From positions 6,762 to 70,761 of the forward strand of contig SZWC01006863.1 in the NCBI GenBank assembly GCA_023375785.1: a stretch of 64,000 bases of DNA, written 5' to 3'. Every line of letters begins with the position of its first letter. Within the stretch, counting starts at the first letter, position 1. Below, in pieces: positions 24,818 through 37,872 of the stretch. Both the position numbers and the translations under genes were made by a program. The stretch comes from Penium margaritaceum (taxonomy: Eukaryota > Streptophyta > Zygnematophyceae > Desmidiales > Peniaceae). The notes beneath the pieces are model-generated. The model did no database searches, had not been told where the DNA came from, and worked only from the letters and a program-made list of their open reading frames with translations.

Positions 24818-24893
24818 ATCTGCAGTGTAGACAGCAGCCCCAGCTTGTATCCCATGCTCCCAAGCAAACTTCGAGATTTCCTTGGGGCCCATA
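24818..24893 (-). CDS. Possible exon of an unidentified gene
   Basis: One minus-strand frame reads EAMGPKEISKFAWEHGIQAG followed by AAVYTAD. It ends at a good donor (GAT|GTAAGA, donor at 24817-24816). A pyrimidine-rich stretch and an AG follow about 40 bases on, with a short open tail (FHILLTGVACPSSLTFS) to a stop near 24724. The wording is protein-like and balanced, but I cannot name a family, and no upstream exon was found because the 23-bp minisatellite begins about 75 bases away. It may be chance. Confidence 0.2.
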
Positions 24894-24965
24894 GCCTCCC
24901 TCCTTCAACTCCCCTTCCCTTCATGGCCAGCATGTGGATCGTTCTACCAGCACGTGAGGCAGTGG

Positions 24966-25408
24966 TGATGGATGCCTGACTGACATGGTGATGGATGCCT
25001 GACTGACATGGTGATGGATGCCTGACTGACATGGTGATGGATGCCAGACTGACATGGTGATGGATGCCTGACTGACATGGTGATGGATCCCAGACTGACA
25101 TGGTGATGGATGCCTGACTGACATGGTGATGGATGCCTGACTGACATGGTGATGGATGCCTGACTGACATGGTGATGGATGCCAGACTGACATGGTGATG
25201 GATGCCTGACTGACATGGTGATGGATGCCAGACTGACATGGTGATGGATGCCAGATTGACATGGTGATGGATGCCAGACTGACATGGTGATGGATGCCAG
25301 ACTGACATGGTGATGGATGCCTGACTGACATGGTGATGGATGCCTGACTGACATGGTGATGGATGCCTGACTGACATGGTGATGGATGCCTGACTGACAT
25401 GGTGATGT
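24966..25408. repeat. 23-bp minisatellite, about 19 copies
   Basis: The unit is GTGATGGATGCCTGACTGACATG, broken here for reading as GTGATGGATGCC and TGACTGACATG. Units differ mainly at one position (CCTGACT or CCAGACT). Because 23 is not a multiple of three and the unit has no stop on the minus strand, all three minus frames stay open and read a 23-residue repeat (MSVRHPSP, CQSGIHHH, VSQASIT). The array lies just 3' of the poly-Gln gene. Confidence 0.9.
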
Positions 25409-25458
25409 TCACAGAGTGAAGGCCCACCAACAGTTGGAGGATTTGCAAAGGGGTGAAC

Positions 25459-27420
<1,962 letters not shown>

Positions 27421-27752
27421 CTATTGCACCACGCGCCGCGCTAATCGGCCCACTTGCAGCAACACCGCGCAGAGGAGCACGTGCGCTTTGGCAGACATCG
27501 CACAGCTGCACGTCGTAAGCGTGAAACACATCGCTCCGCTGAAAACGATTCACCGCCGATTCGGTAGTCTTCCCCACAGAATCAACCCCTTAGCGCGGAG
27601 GGACGCACATCGAACTCGGGGCAGTACAGGGGCGACGAGGCACGGATTCGCTGCAAACGATTGTCGGGTCGGATCTCGCGGCAGCAACAACAGCTGGCCA
27701 CAAGCGCCGCCGGGCGGTCCCACTGGCTGCTCGAGGAGGTGGGGTGAGGGGT

Positions 27753-27784
<32 letters not shown>
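27753..27784. repeat. 32-base poly-G run
   Basis: Thirty-two consecutive G lie in GGGGTGAGGGGT-type G-rich surroundings. The stretch can form G-quadruplexes. Its exact length is unreliable because homopolymers of this size are easily miscalled. Confidence 0.9.
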
Positions 27785-27785
<1 letters not shown>

Positions 27786-29155
27786 GAGGGCAACGGTGGG
27801 CTTGCCCGATGTTGGGGACTGATGAGAGGCGAGGGTGCGGGAACGGTGAAAAGCGAGGCGGGTGGGAGATTAAGGCATCGTCTTGATTCGACCCAAATGC
27901 GCTAAAAGGAGGGATTGGATAGATATCCGGGATAGCCCAACCATGCGGAGAGTGCATCTTGTTCAAGATGATGCACGGATGTCCATTTGTCAAACCTACG
28001 GAACAGCCCGTCGAATCGAAGAGGAGGAGGGGTTGATACTTCAATCTTTTTCCGATCGAAACACGATCGAAATGTATTGCGTTCCTAGCTCGATGACCCA
28101 TGCTGGACCACGTTGGACGGACAACCGCCTCGATTCAGCATCGCACCCTCGTTGTTCCTGGGAACTTACAAAAAAACTGGTGACTCGCTTTCGATCCACG
28201 CCGTTGCCCTGGTCGAGTGGGTAACGGCGTCGAGAAATCGATGTGTAGTTTTGTAACGATGAGAGCGATTTGGACTGTCCATCGTGTTCATCGTATCAGC
28301 CGGAACCTCGATTCCTACGCCCAGCTTTTTCGCCTGCCTGATTTCCGGATGCGACCTAGCGCCGGGGAGAAACTTGTACGAGACAAGCGTCAGGTGGGTT
28401 TGCAGGCCACTGGGGGTACAGAGACGACACAGATTCGTCCACGTGGAAAGTGCGCTGGAGCATCTGTGAGCCCAAAGCTGTCACACGGGGAAAGGCTGGA
28501 AAGTACCCGATAGTGCAGCTGGACAAGGGGTGAGGCTGGTTGCGTGGTTCAGTTGAACATTTTCAACTCGCGCCTGGTTAGTTGGGGTGAGGCTTGGTGT
28601 CGTTGAAATCTGTCGTTGGACGCTATCGGACAGTTCATTACGCATTTTGTTGAAGGACATGAGGAGTCCACGAATTGCGGGTCAACTCGCAATCATCATC
28701 ATCACCTGTCAGAAGACTGGCGCAGCCGGTCAGTTCCGGAGCGTCTCTTCCCAAACGCGGACGCATGTCGAGGTTCCAACCATCAATGTTCGCACGTGAT
28801 TGGTGGAGACGGGGATTGTTGGGCCGATTCCATTCAGTCGTCCGTGTTGTGTTCTGTTTGGGGCCCGCTAGGATTTTTGGAGGAGGGAAGCCTTCAGTTT
28901 ATCCGGACGGATCGACGTGGAGAGCCGAGCTACGCAACCTAGGCAACGCTAAAACAACACGGACAGGAAGTTGCGGTCATCGCTGAAATCGATCGTTGAG
29001 GAGCCCAACGACCGAATTCAAGGACACCCATACTCACCCTTGGTTTTGATGGTTGGAACATCGATTTTCATGTGCTGAGGCCTTTCTTCTGTTTTTAACC
29101 TGCGAATCTGTAAAATTTCAGACTCACCATGACACATGCTTAAGCATCCGTTTTA
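27785..29155. other. Intergenic region, no gene recognised
   Basis: The sequence is rich in CGATCGA-type words. Short open frames occur on the plus strand but without domain signatures. It may hold the 5' flank of the poly-Gln gene, which reads leftward. No RNA gene was recognised. Confidence 0.4.
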
Positions 29156-29798
29156 GGCCGGTGTCACAATGAACAAACTCAACTCACGGCGAGAAGTCGC
29201 GGTGAGAGTTCGTAGAACCGATCAACTCGTTCATCGCAAACCGCGTTGAACGTGCTCGATCGACTCGATGGCGCACACTTTTCCGTGTTTAAGTTCATTG
29301 AGCAGCAGTGTGACACCATCCGATAGCAAGTTGCATGCATGGTTTAAAATTTGTTTTTATCTTTCTCGTCAAAGTGGAGTGACGTCGTGCATGCGATGAC
29401 GTGTCTTGCTTCGATGACGTTACAATCCAAGTGAAGACAAGCAAATTTAGTCATCGGCGGTTCAACCGACAACTTTTTTCCACAGATTACTTGACCGTAA
29501 AGGGTTGCGAGGAGTTGTTACACCTCGGGGGGTGTAGCAACTTTATAGCAACTCGTCCACAGCGCCTAATTGTTTGCGCTTTTATCGAGTTGTGCGACTC
29601 GACAACACGGGTCAACACTGACAATCTCGCGTCATAAAAGTTCTGAAACTTTCTTTCATTTCCAAACCGTCAAGGCGAGTTGTTATGGGCACCGTTGTGA
29701 CTTGAAATGCCCAACGACGACCTCCAACCCGTCGCTTTTTAAGGAGAGGAAACTCCGAATGTGGCTCGGCGTTACTACAAGGCAGTGTGACACCGGCC
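29156..29798. mobile_element. PIF/Harbinger-type MITE
   Basis: A 643-base non-coding element with terminal inverted repeats GGCCGGTGTCACAATG (left) and CAGTGTGACACCGGCC (right), one mismatch in 16. It is flanked on both sides by TTA (29153-29155 and 29799-29801), the 3-bp target duplication typical of PIF/Harbinger. A further copy of the terminal motif (CAGTGTGACACC) lies inside at about 29304. No transposase is encoded, so movement would have needed one supplied elsewhere. Confidence 0.8.
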
Positions 29799-29801
29799 TT
29801 A

Positions 29802-31690
29802 AAGTGGCAAGTACACATCCTCTTTGTTGTCGGATCAGCTCCATTGCAATGAGAAAGAAGACAATTTCAGCCCCATGCAATTCATAATGTGAAGGGCATG
29901 GCAACGGAGCGGCCATGCCCTGCATTTGTCACTCGGCCAACTCCAAAAACGTTCAACCATCTCAGCCTCCTCGTCCAATCATCGTTGGATCACGAGCCAA
30001 TGGTTGGATGAGGAATAGTTCTCACACCTTGAAAAAGGGCCTGTCTGGCCTTCACCGTGTTGCTATTGGCTGAGTCCAGTTGCATCAGCCGTTGGTACAG
30101 AGGCTTATGGATTGGTTCAAGTCAGGACGTCCCGATGGAGAGTGACGTTGTCCAGATGGAGGAAGTCAGATGAAGCGGACTAAACAAAACCTAGCGATAA
30201 GCAGACCGACATTTTTTGTTACCGTCGCTTGCCCCAAAAGCAAACATGCAGACTGCCAAACACAAAAGAAGCGTTGAACCTCGCTTGGTACCTTTACTCC
30301 AAGTAAAAACAATTCAACAATCGCGCACATAAAGTGCGCAGTCGCTAAACTTAACCAACAAGTTGAGGGAGGTTACGTGGCAACGTCTAATTTGGTTGGT
30401 TTTGATGGTTTAACTCGCTCAACCATCAATTCCAACTACAACTAGCCTCATCCAAGTTGTTTTAAGAAGGCGCCAAGTAGTTCGATACCAATACAAAGCA
30501 AGGCTTACTTGTCTGAGGTGGTTAACTGACCAGTCTTCAACGTGTACGGCGACGATCTACAAATAGGGGCATGTCAAGTGCATGTTCTTACAAATGCGAC
30601 AGTCCACGATGACCATAGAATTCATCCGCCAGTACATCGCCTCATCACAAAACTCCAACTTGTCGAAAACTACCCACCTTGAAAGCCACCCTAATGGCGA
30701 GATTTCGAGGGGCGCTCTCTTTCTATAACAAACAATTTATACATTATCTTCAAACCATGTGAACTTCAGCGGATGACCATAGAAAATGAAGGATGAAACA
30801 CAACCTTCTTGGTAAAAGTCATAGTTTGCGCTCCGCCAATAAACAGTAGATAAAAACAATGGTCTTTTGCTTGGGTACCCGCACCGCTCGCGATTTCATC
30901 GTGGCATAATCACAAGTGGAATGGGAGATAGATTGTCTGCTCACGGCGTGCCCTATAATGCCGAAAAGAGCGCAAATGGTGTATAGGCAGAATTTGCGAG
31001 GCAAAACACAACCTATAACTTGCGACACTTGTGCAACTTGTATGAGGCGGTAAGTGTACTTTGATTCTAAGTGTCAAAATGGTTGAACATATACGTAATG
31101 TTATAACGGAGGAACCGTAGATGGTAAACAGGCACAATTTGCGAATCAAAACACCGTTAAAACTTGGGATACTTGAGAAATTTATAACTAATGGTAAGTG
31201 TACTTCCAAAACAAGTCTAAAAAAAGATCAAATATATGTAAAGGTTTCAAGTCACGAATGAATTGTAACAGCACTTTGATGACAAGTGTCAAAAAGGTTT
31301 AACATACATATACAAGTTGCCCAGAGGTTGGGGGGCTTCGAGGACCAATAATGAAGATGTCAAGTGCATCTTTGCAAGTCCAGATGCGTCTAGTTGCGTC
31401 TAGATGCATCGACAAGTTGACTAAAGGGTCATGATTCTTTTGTCGAGGATTCTTGTAAGTGGTAGAAGTTGTCAAAAAGTGAAAGAAGGTTCACGGAAGG
31501 GTGAGGGTAGTAGCCGAATTCCCTTTCACTATCATGATTATAAATCAAGGTCTCGACATGCGGTGGCTATTTGTGTCACGACAAAAATTTCCACTGAGAA
31601 GAGTAGGGACTCGTGCACGTCTAGTACGTAAAAGTTCCCCCCTTCTAGCTGAGATGTCCAGTTGTGCGTGTAGATGTGGCCTGGTGCTGG
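29802..31690. other. Intergenic region with degenerate short repeats
   Basis: No gene was recognised. Between about 30800 and 31300 a theme recurs two or three times with strong divergence: AAAACACAACC-like, ACTTGCGACACTTG-like, GGTAAGTGTACTT, then TGTCAAAATGGTTGAACATA-like. It may be an old tandem repeat. No ends or coding sequence could be assigned. Confidence 0.4.
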
Positions 31691-34550
31691 CGATCACAGC
31701 CGTTGATTAGGTGATCAAAGTGTGGGAGGTTGTCATAGGGTTCCCAGCTCTTAAGCACAACGTCGTAGCCATGCCACTTGAAAAGATGTTATGTGGTCTT
31801 GTCTCTTTGTCGATGGGAGAGGATGTCCGCGATGACGTATTCGGTGTCCTCGTCCACTTGCACAAGAGTAGGGAAAGGCCCATTGTTGCAAAGGAAGTTC
31901 TCGCTAGGGACTCGATAGTACTTGAGCCTACAAATACGGAATACCAAACGAACTTCCATGGTGTCGTGAAGTTTGAGTTGTGCAACCACGGGGTTTACAT
32001 GCGCTTGATCTCAAACAATCCCAACTAGCATGGTTTGAGCTTTGACCAATCGCCTCCGTGTAGTCTGATGTTAGTCCAGTTGAGAATGACTTTGTTGTCA
32101 GTGACGAGAACGACGTCGGTGCAATGTCAGTGCGCTGCTCATTTCATTACTGCTTGGGACTTGATAAAGCATTTGTCGTGTTTCATCATAGATGATTGAG
32201 AAGTCTCAACGTTGAACGACAATTGCGGGGATGTTCCATTGACATTGTAGTGCGGCTTGTGTGGCAGGAATTTTGCCATACACCACCTCAAATAGAGTTT
32301 TACTCGTAATGGTGGACATAATTGAATTGTATGCGATTTCGATGGTCAGGGGTTCTTGAGTCCAATCGGTCCCATGAGGTTTGCATAGTGTTCGAAGAAT
32401 TCATTAAAGCATTTGATTGGTCTGCTCGATTTGACCGTCGGTTTGAGGATGGAACGTCGTTGATTGGTGTATGGAATTGTCGCATCAAGTCATCGGTTCG
32501 CACTAGAAACGACCAGTGAATCGACCGTCCATATCGCTCGTGATGGTTCTCGATACAATGTGTAACAACATGATGTTGTTTAGAAATAGTCGCAAAGATG
32601 GTCGTAGTCGGAATGAAATGAGACTTTTTGCAAAACCCGTTGATGCCTTGAAGGACTGCGTCGTATGTCTAGGGTGTGACTGGTAATTCGGTGACGAAGT
32701 CCATGGAGATGTCGTTCCTTGGTTATTTCAAAATCAAGAGCGGTTACAGAAGTCAAAGCGACCGTGTGTGACGGGATTGTTTTGCTGACAAGTGTCGCAA
32801 TATTTGCAGAAGTTGGTCACGTTGGATTGCATCCTTTCCCACAAGATATTTTCTTTCTAGCTTCATCCGCGCCCTGTCCTCTCCAAAATGCCCACCTAGA
32901 CCTTTGTCGTGGCATTCTTCGACCAGCATGCAGTAATGTTCGTCGTTCAGGAGAATGACCAACCGACAAGTGAATCGTCACGACTGATAGGGTGCATCAT
33001 CCTAAGAGCTTGCCTTGTCTTATCCACCATGCTGGTTATAACGTCACGTGAATAGCCGCTTGAGATATGGATCTCACTTCAGATGTAGCGTTGGTGCCTC
33101 ATTCATCAAATGTGCTCGGTTGTTCAACGAATCTACTAGGTTGTTTTTTGTGGCCTGTACTGGATGTTGTACCAAACTCAGATTCCATGAACTCAATCCA
33201 TTGGGTTTGATGTCTACTAAGGTTTGGTTGCATCTTTAAACATTTCAGCACATGGTTGTTGGTGCATACGATGTATCCACGAAATTTCAAATAACACCGT
33301 AATGTCTTCAATTCATGTACAACCGCTAGCATCTCTTTCTCATGTACGACGTGGTCAAGTTCTCGTCCACGCAGTTTTCTCAAAATATATGCGACCTGTT
33401 GCTCTCCTTTGCCCTGGTCTTGTTTAAATACTGCGTGAATGGCTCGATCTGAAGCGTCCATAGCCATGACGTAGTTTTTCATTATATCTGTAAATAATAG
33501 CGCCGGCGGCAAGGTTGAAGCATTCACTAAAGTGGTGAACACTTCTAACTTGTTGTCTCCCCACTGCCACTCACTTTCTTTTCGAGTGAGGTAGGAGAGA
33601 TGTGTAGGCACTTGGGCATAATCCGCTATGAAACATCGGTAGTGATTGTAGGAGCTGAGGAAAATTAGAACGTCTCAAACATTGGTGTGCGTTGGCCAAT
33701 CAACAACTGCTGCCACTTTTTAAAAACACGATGGTTTTTCTGACGTTATTGAAATGACCCAAAAACTTGATCGAATGGTGACCAAAGTCATATTTGAGGG
33801 CTTTCTAAAAGACTTCTCTTTGCAAAACTTTGAGATCCTTTCAAAGATGTCCATTGTGCTCCTCCGAGGTGCGCTTTTATACCAAGATGTGGTCGAGGTA
33901 TACATTGACAAAATCGTTAAGGTATGGGCGGAAAGTATTGTTCATTGCCACAATGAACGTTGCTGGAGCATTGGTGAGTCCAAACAATAATAATGTGAAC
34001 TTAGAATGCCTGTAGCGAGTTCGGAACACCGTCTTCCCGATGTCGGTATGTGCTACACAAATTTTGGTCATAATTCAAGCCCCTCGCAGTTGGTCAAAAA
34101 GTTCATCGACTCAGAGAAGAGGGTAGTAGTTCTTGATGGTGGCATCGTTCAATGCCCGCAAGTCCATAAACATCCACATCTTACCCGTTTTCATTTCTAC
34201 GAATTGTACTAGTGCAACGTATGTTGACGTGGATGGACGGGTGAACCCATGACCAATCATTTTGTCAAGTTGCTTTTTCAACTTGGTTAGCTCATGGTCG
34301 CTCGTTTGATAGTAACCTCGAATCCATGGTCGACTATCTGATTTCAATTTGATGCGATGGTCAATGTCACATGTGGTGGTAGAGTTTTTTGGAGTTCGTC
34401 GGCGAAGACGTTTGCAAACTCTTCGATGAGTGGTGCGGACTCTTCGCGTATCATCGGGAACTTTGTTGATGTCTACGAGGACAATGAGGCTGATGAGACC
34501 ATTGAGTCAGCTTCTGCAACTTCCACTTCCTTCATTGGCTCAAGATGAGC

Positions 34551-35364
34551 TGTTAAGATTTACGAAAGGTGGATGGGTGAAAGTGGAGTGAAATCTGGAA
34601 GGGCAAGGTGTGGACGGAGGAAAACAAAGTAACTGAAGGACTTTATAGATCACTTGAAGAAGTACATGGACAGATACTTGAACCAGCTGCATGGATGTAG
34701 CCACAAGTGTAGACTTATGGACCCATAGGGCACTTGCCCTGGATGCCTTGAGACTACGTCTAGAAAACCAGACTTGGAGTGGACTGCTTATAGGGGCACC
34801 AGCTTGCACTGAAGGAGGAATTGTCTTTTGTAGGAGGTACGTCCTTCGGCACACGCTTGTAGTGTCAGAAGTTGAGGCTTGCAGAGGCAGACTCTAGAGT
34901 GTTTACTTTGATACGGCTTGAAGGAGAACTGAGAATGTCTGGCGGAAAATCAAAGCATTTGACGATCTGTAAAGGCATAATGGAATGAATTGACTTAGCC
35001 CCTTAAGTAAACCTGGGAGGGCCTCTTTGGAGGCTCTAGCCTTGGAGGTTGTAGGTTGTTATATAACCACCTGGTTGGTTGCATAACCACCCAGGCAAGC
35101 TCAAGAGTCACCTGGAAGATGAAGAGTCACTAGCAGTTGAAAGGCCACTAGTAGCTGAAGAGCTACAAGAGGTTGAAGATGCACTGGTAGGTGAAAGGGC
35201 ACTAGTAGGTTGTAGGAGGTTGACCAACTACCCTTTCGCTAGAAGTTGAAGGGTCACATCCTCCAATGGCCACTTAAATCTTTCAGAGGCAATCATTTTA
35301 GCCTCACCTCCCTCCATTTAAGAAGGTGAATTTTCTGGCCCTCTAAAGTAGATTAAATGCACCA
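34551..35364 (-). repeat. 3' LTR of element C
   Basis: 814 bases, aligning throughout with 44460-45282. Landmarks are CAGCTGCATGGATGTAGCCA, CTTGTAGTGTCAGA, TTGACTTAGCCCCTTAAGTA and TTTTCTGGCCCTC. Confidence 0.85.
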
Positions 35365-37202
35365 GCAACAGGCAATCAAGAGGGTCCGTCGATCCCCAAC
35401 GAATGGTTGGCAGGCGGTTCCTCGCAACCGCCAGAAAAGGCGGTATGGACGGACGAAGATCACGTCGCTTAGAAGTTAAAGTGCAATAATGGTGTAGTTC
35501 CTAGGGAAGTTAACAGAAATACCCCGTCGCTAGAGAAGAAGTTCGAAAGTTTCCAGGTCGTTTCTGAACGACCCGAAGCACATTCTTAGGGAGGTTTCTT
35601 GCAGTTTTGAGTGAGGAGTTGCCACCAACCTCCACCACAAAGGGCCAAGAGGCTACCACATCTCCTCTAGGGGTATAAAGAAGCTCAAGTGAGTCCTCCA
35701 TGCTCACTATAAATGCCATAAAGTGTGGTATTAGTGTGTTTGCACCAAAAGGTGTATGCTTCAGACATAGTGCCCACCTTTTGGATCTCAGAGCCGTAGG
35801 AAGATTCTCCAACCCCACACAAGGTGGTGAGAGATGTCTCCAACCTCCAGTGACGATGGTGAAGCATTGTTGAAAGACCCGAATGACTTTGGAAGACCGT
35901 CAAATTATCATTGACGCCTTGAAACTCCGAGGTTAAGCGCAAACAGCGTCTGCGTGACACATTCGGCCTTTTGTGAATAATAGTCTGTTGGTAAAACGTT
36001 GTGGCTGATGATTTCTCTTACTTTTGTCCACTCGAAATGGTTGTCGATGCCAATGTAGGAGCATCGTTCGGTGATGGGGAGCCGTCCACTATAACGGTCT
36101 TGCTCACCATGCTGAAGGGCAAGCTGGTAAGAGATGTAGGAATGCCTGGAATGATTGCACTAGTACTAGCTTTGTCAGCTAGGCTTGAAGAATCTATCGT
36201 AGCGATGTCCGTTGTATCCATGGACGAATCTGGTTCCCTTCTGGCGTCGTCAGCCGACGTTGTAGAAGAGAAGGTCGTTGTAGCTGATGGAGAATGAGCT
36301 TTACATTCGTTTTGTTTAGCCTTTTCCGGCAGTAGCTTCGTTACGGTTGACGTGGAAAGAGCTTCATGCTCTTTCTTTCCAACTTCATCTGTTGGTGGCG
36401 TAGTTACACTTGTAGCAAAAAAAGCGTCAGGCTCTTCTGTTCGAGCTTTGTTAGCTGGTGGTGTAGTTGCGAATGATGTATAAAGAACTTCACGCTATTC
36501 TATTCCAGCGTCATCAGGTGCCCGTGTTGCGGTTGACGTAGAATGAGCTTCAAGCTCCTTTGTTCAAGCTTTGTTAGCTAGTATGTTGTTAAACGTGGCA
36601 AGTGTCTTGGCTGCCATTCTAGACAAGTCTACTGCCATTCCAGCTTTATCACCTGGTGTTTTATAGGATGATATAGGAGTTCTCGCTGTCGTTGCGGAGA
36701 CATTTGCTACGACTCCAGCTTTGTCAGCTCGCATTTTGTAAAGTGTTGCAACCGTGTCCGCTCCTATTGCAAACCAATCTATTGCCATCCCAGCCTTATC
36801 AACCGGTAGTAGGTAAAGTTTTACAGCCATGTCTATTGCTCTTGTGGACAAATTTGCTGCCACTCTTGCTTCATTAGTTAGTGCTGTGTAGAGTGTTTTG
36901 GCCATGTCCGTTGCCACTACGGAGACATCTTCTGCCACTCTCGCTTTATCAGCCGGCGTTGCGTAGAATGTTGCAACCATGTCCACTGTTGTTGCGGATG
37001 AATCTGTTCCCGTCCCATCTTTGTCAGCTAACAGTCTGTAGAGTTTTGTATCAATGTCCGCTGCTAATACAGAGAAATCTACTGTCGCTCCAGCTTTGTC
37101 ATCTGGTAGTGAGTGGAGTGTTGCAACCATGTCTGCTACCATTGTGGAAACATCTGCTACTACTTCAGCTTTATCAGCTGGTAATTTGTAAAGTGTTGCA
37201 GC

Positions 37203-37855
37203 TGTTGAATGTTTTCGCCCCTTGTTAAGTGTTGTAGGACGGATTCGGAATGCGCTACCCCTTCGGGAGGTATGACCCCTTGATCCGTTGTAGTGTGACT
37301 CAACTATGCTTTGTCTCTTGTGAGATATGACCTGTGAGTGCACCATGTGGGTGAGTGGTTACCTTGGCCATTTTATTGATTTGGCTAAGTGATAGGTCAT
37401 GAGTTTGATCCTGGTCCCATGCACATCTTGTTTACTATGGAAGCTTCTAAGAAAGAAAGTCCGTAGCTTCTTCGATGCTACATGGCTGGTCTCTCACCTT
37501 GACACTAGGATGCTTATGTGTCGAGCCCATAGTGCAAGTCTATTGGTGACGTGGCTAGTTCAAGCCACTTCCCAGGAATGTGCTTTTGAGTTCTAGGACT
37601 GGACAGATAGCTATAAAAGGAGTTGTCTTCCATGCTGATCAATCAACCCTTGCTTGATGCTCTCTTGCATATTGACAACTTGAGCTTTTCTTGAGATGTC
37701 GTGCTAAGGCGTTAGTACTCTTGAAGGTGAAGTGTATGCCTGATTAAGTTTGGGGTGCACGACACATACCTGCAAAGGAAGAATGTGTACAAACCTTTGT
37801 GAGCTTTTTGGTTTTGCGGCTTCTCTGCCGGAGGTTGTTAGCTCAGTCGCTAACA
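37203..37855 (+). repeat. 5' LTR of element B
   Basis: 653 bases, from TGTTGAATG to GCTAACA, aligning end to end with 42757-43408. A TATA-type promoter word, TATAAAAGG, lies at 37612-37620 and is kept in the other LTR at 43166-43174, a likely start region for element transcription. Confidence 0.88.
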
Positions 37856-37857
37856 AA

Positions 37858-37872
37858 GGGTTATGGGCCCAC
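37858..37872 (+). other. Half-tRNA-type primer binding site of element B
   Basis: GGGTTATGGGCCCAC starts two bases after the 5' LTR. It is the exact complement of GUGGGCCCAUAACCC, the anticodon stem-loop of plant initiator tRNA-Met (recalled sequence). Drosophila copia and yeast Ty5 are known to prime from a tRNA-iMet fragment cut in this arm. Confidence 0.75.

Noticed and set aside
24966-25408. CRISPR-like array
   Set aside because: The 23-bp units abut with no spacers, and the context is eukaryotic. It is an ordinary minisatellite.
36001-37228. Plus-strand frames such as 36001-36297
   Set aside because: They read the 75-bp array in reverse. The minus strand gives the better-kept, codon-phased repeat and agrees with the orientation of element C.
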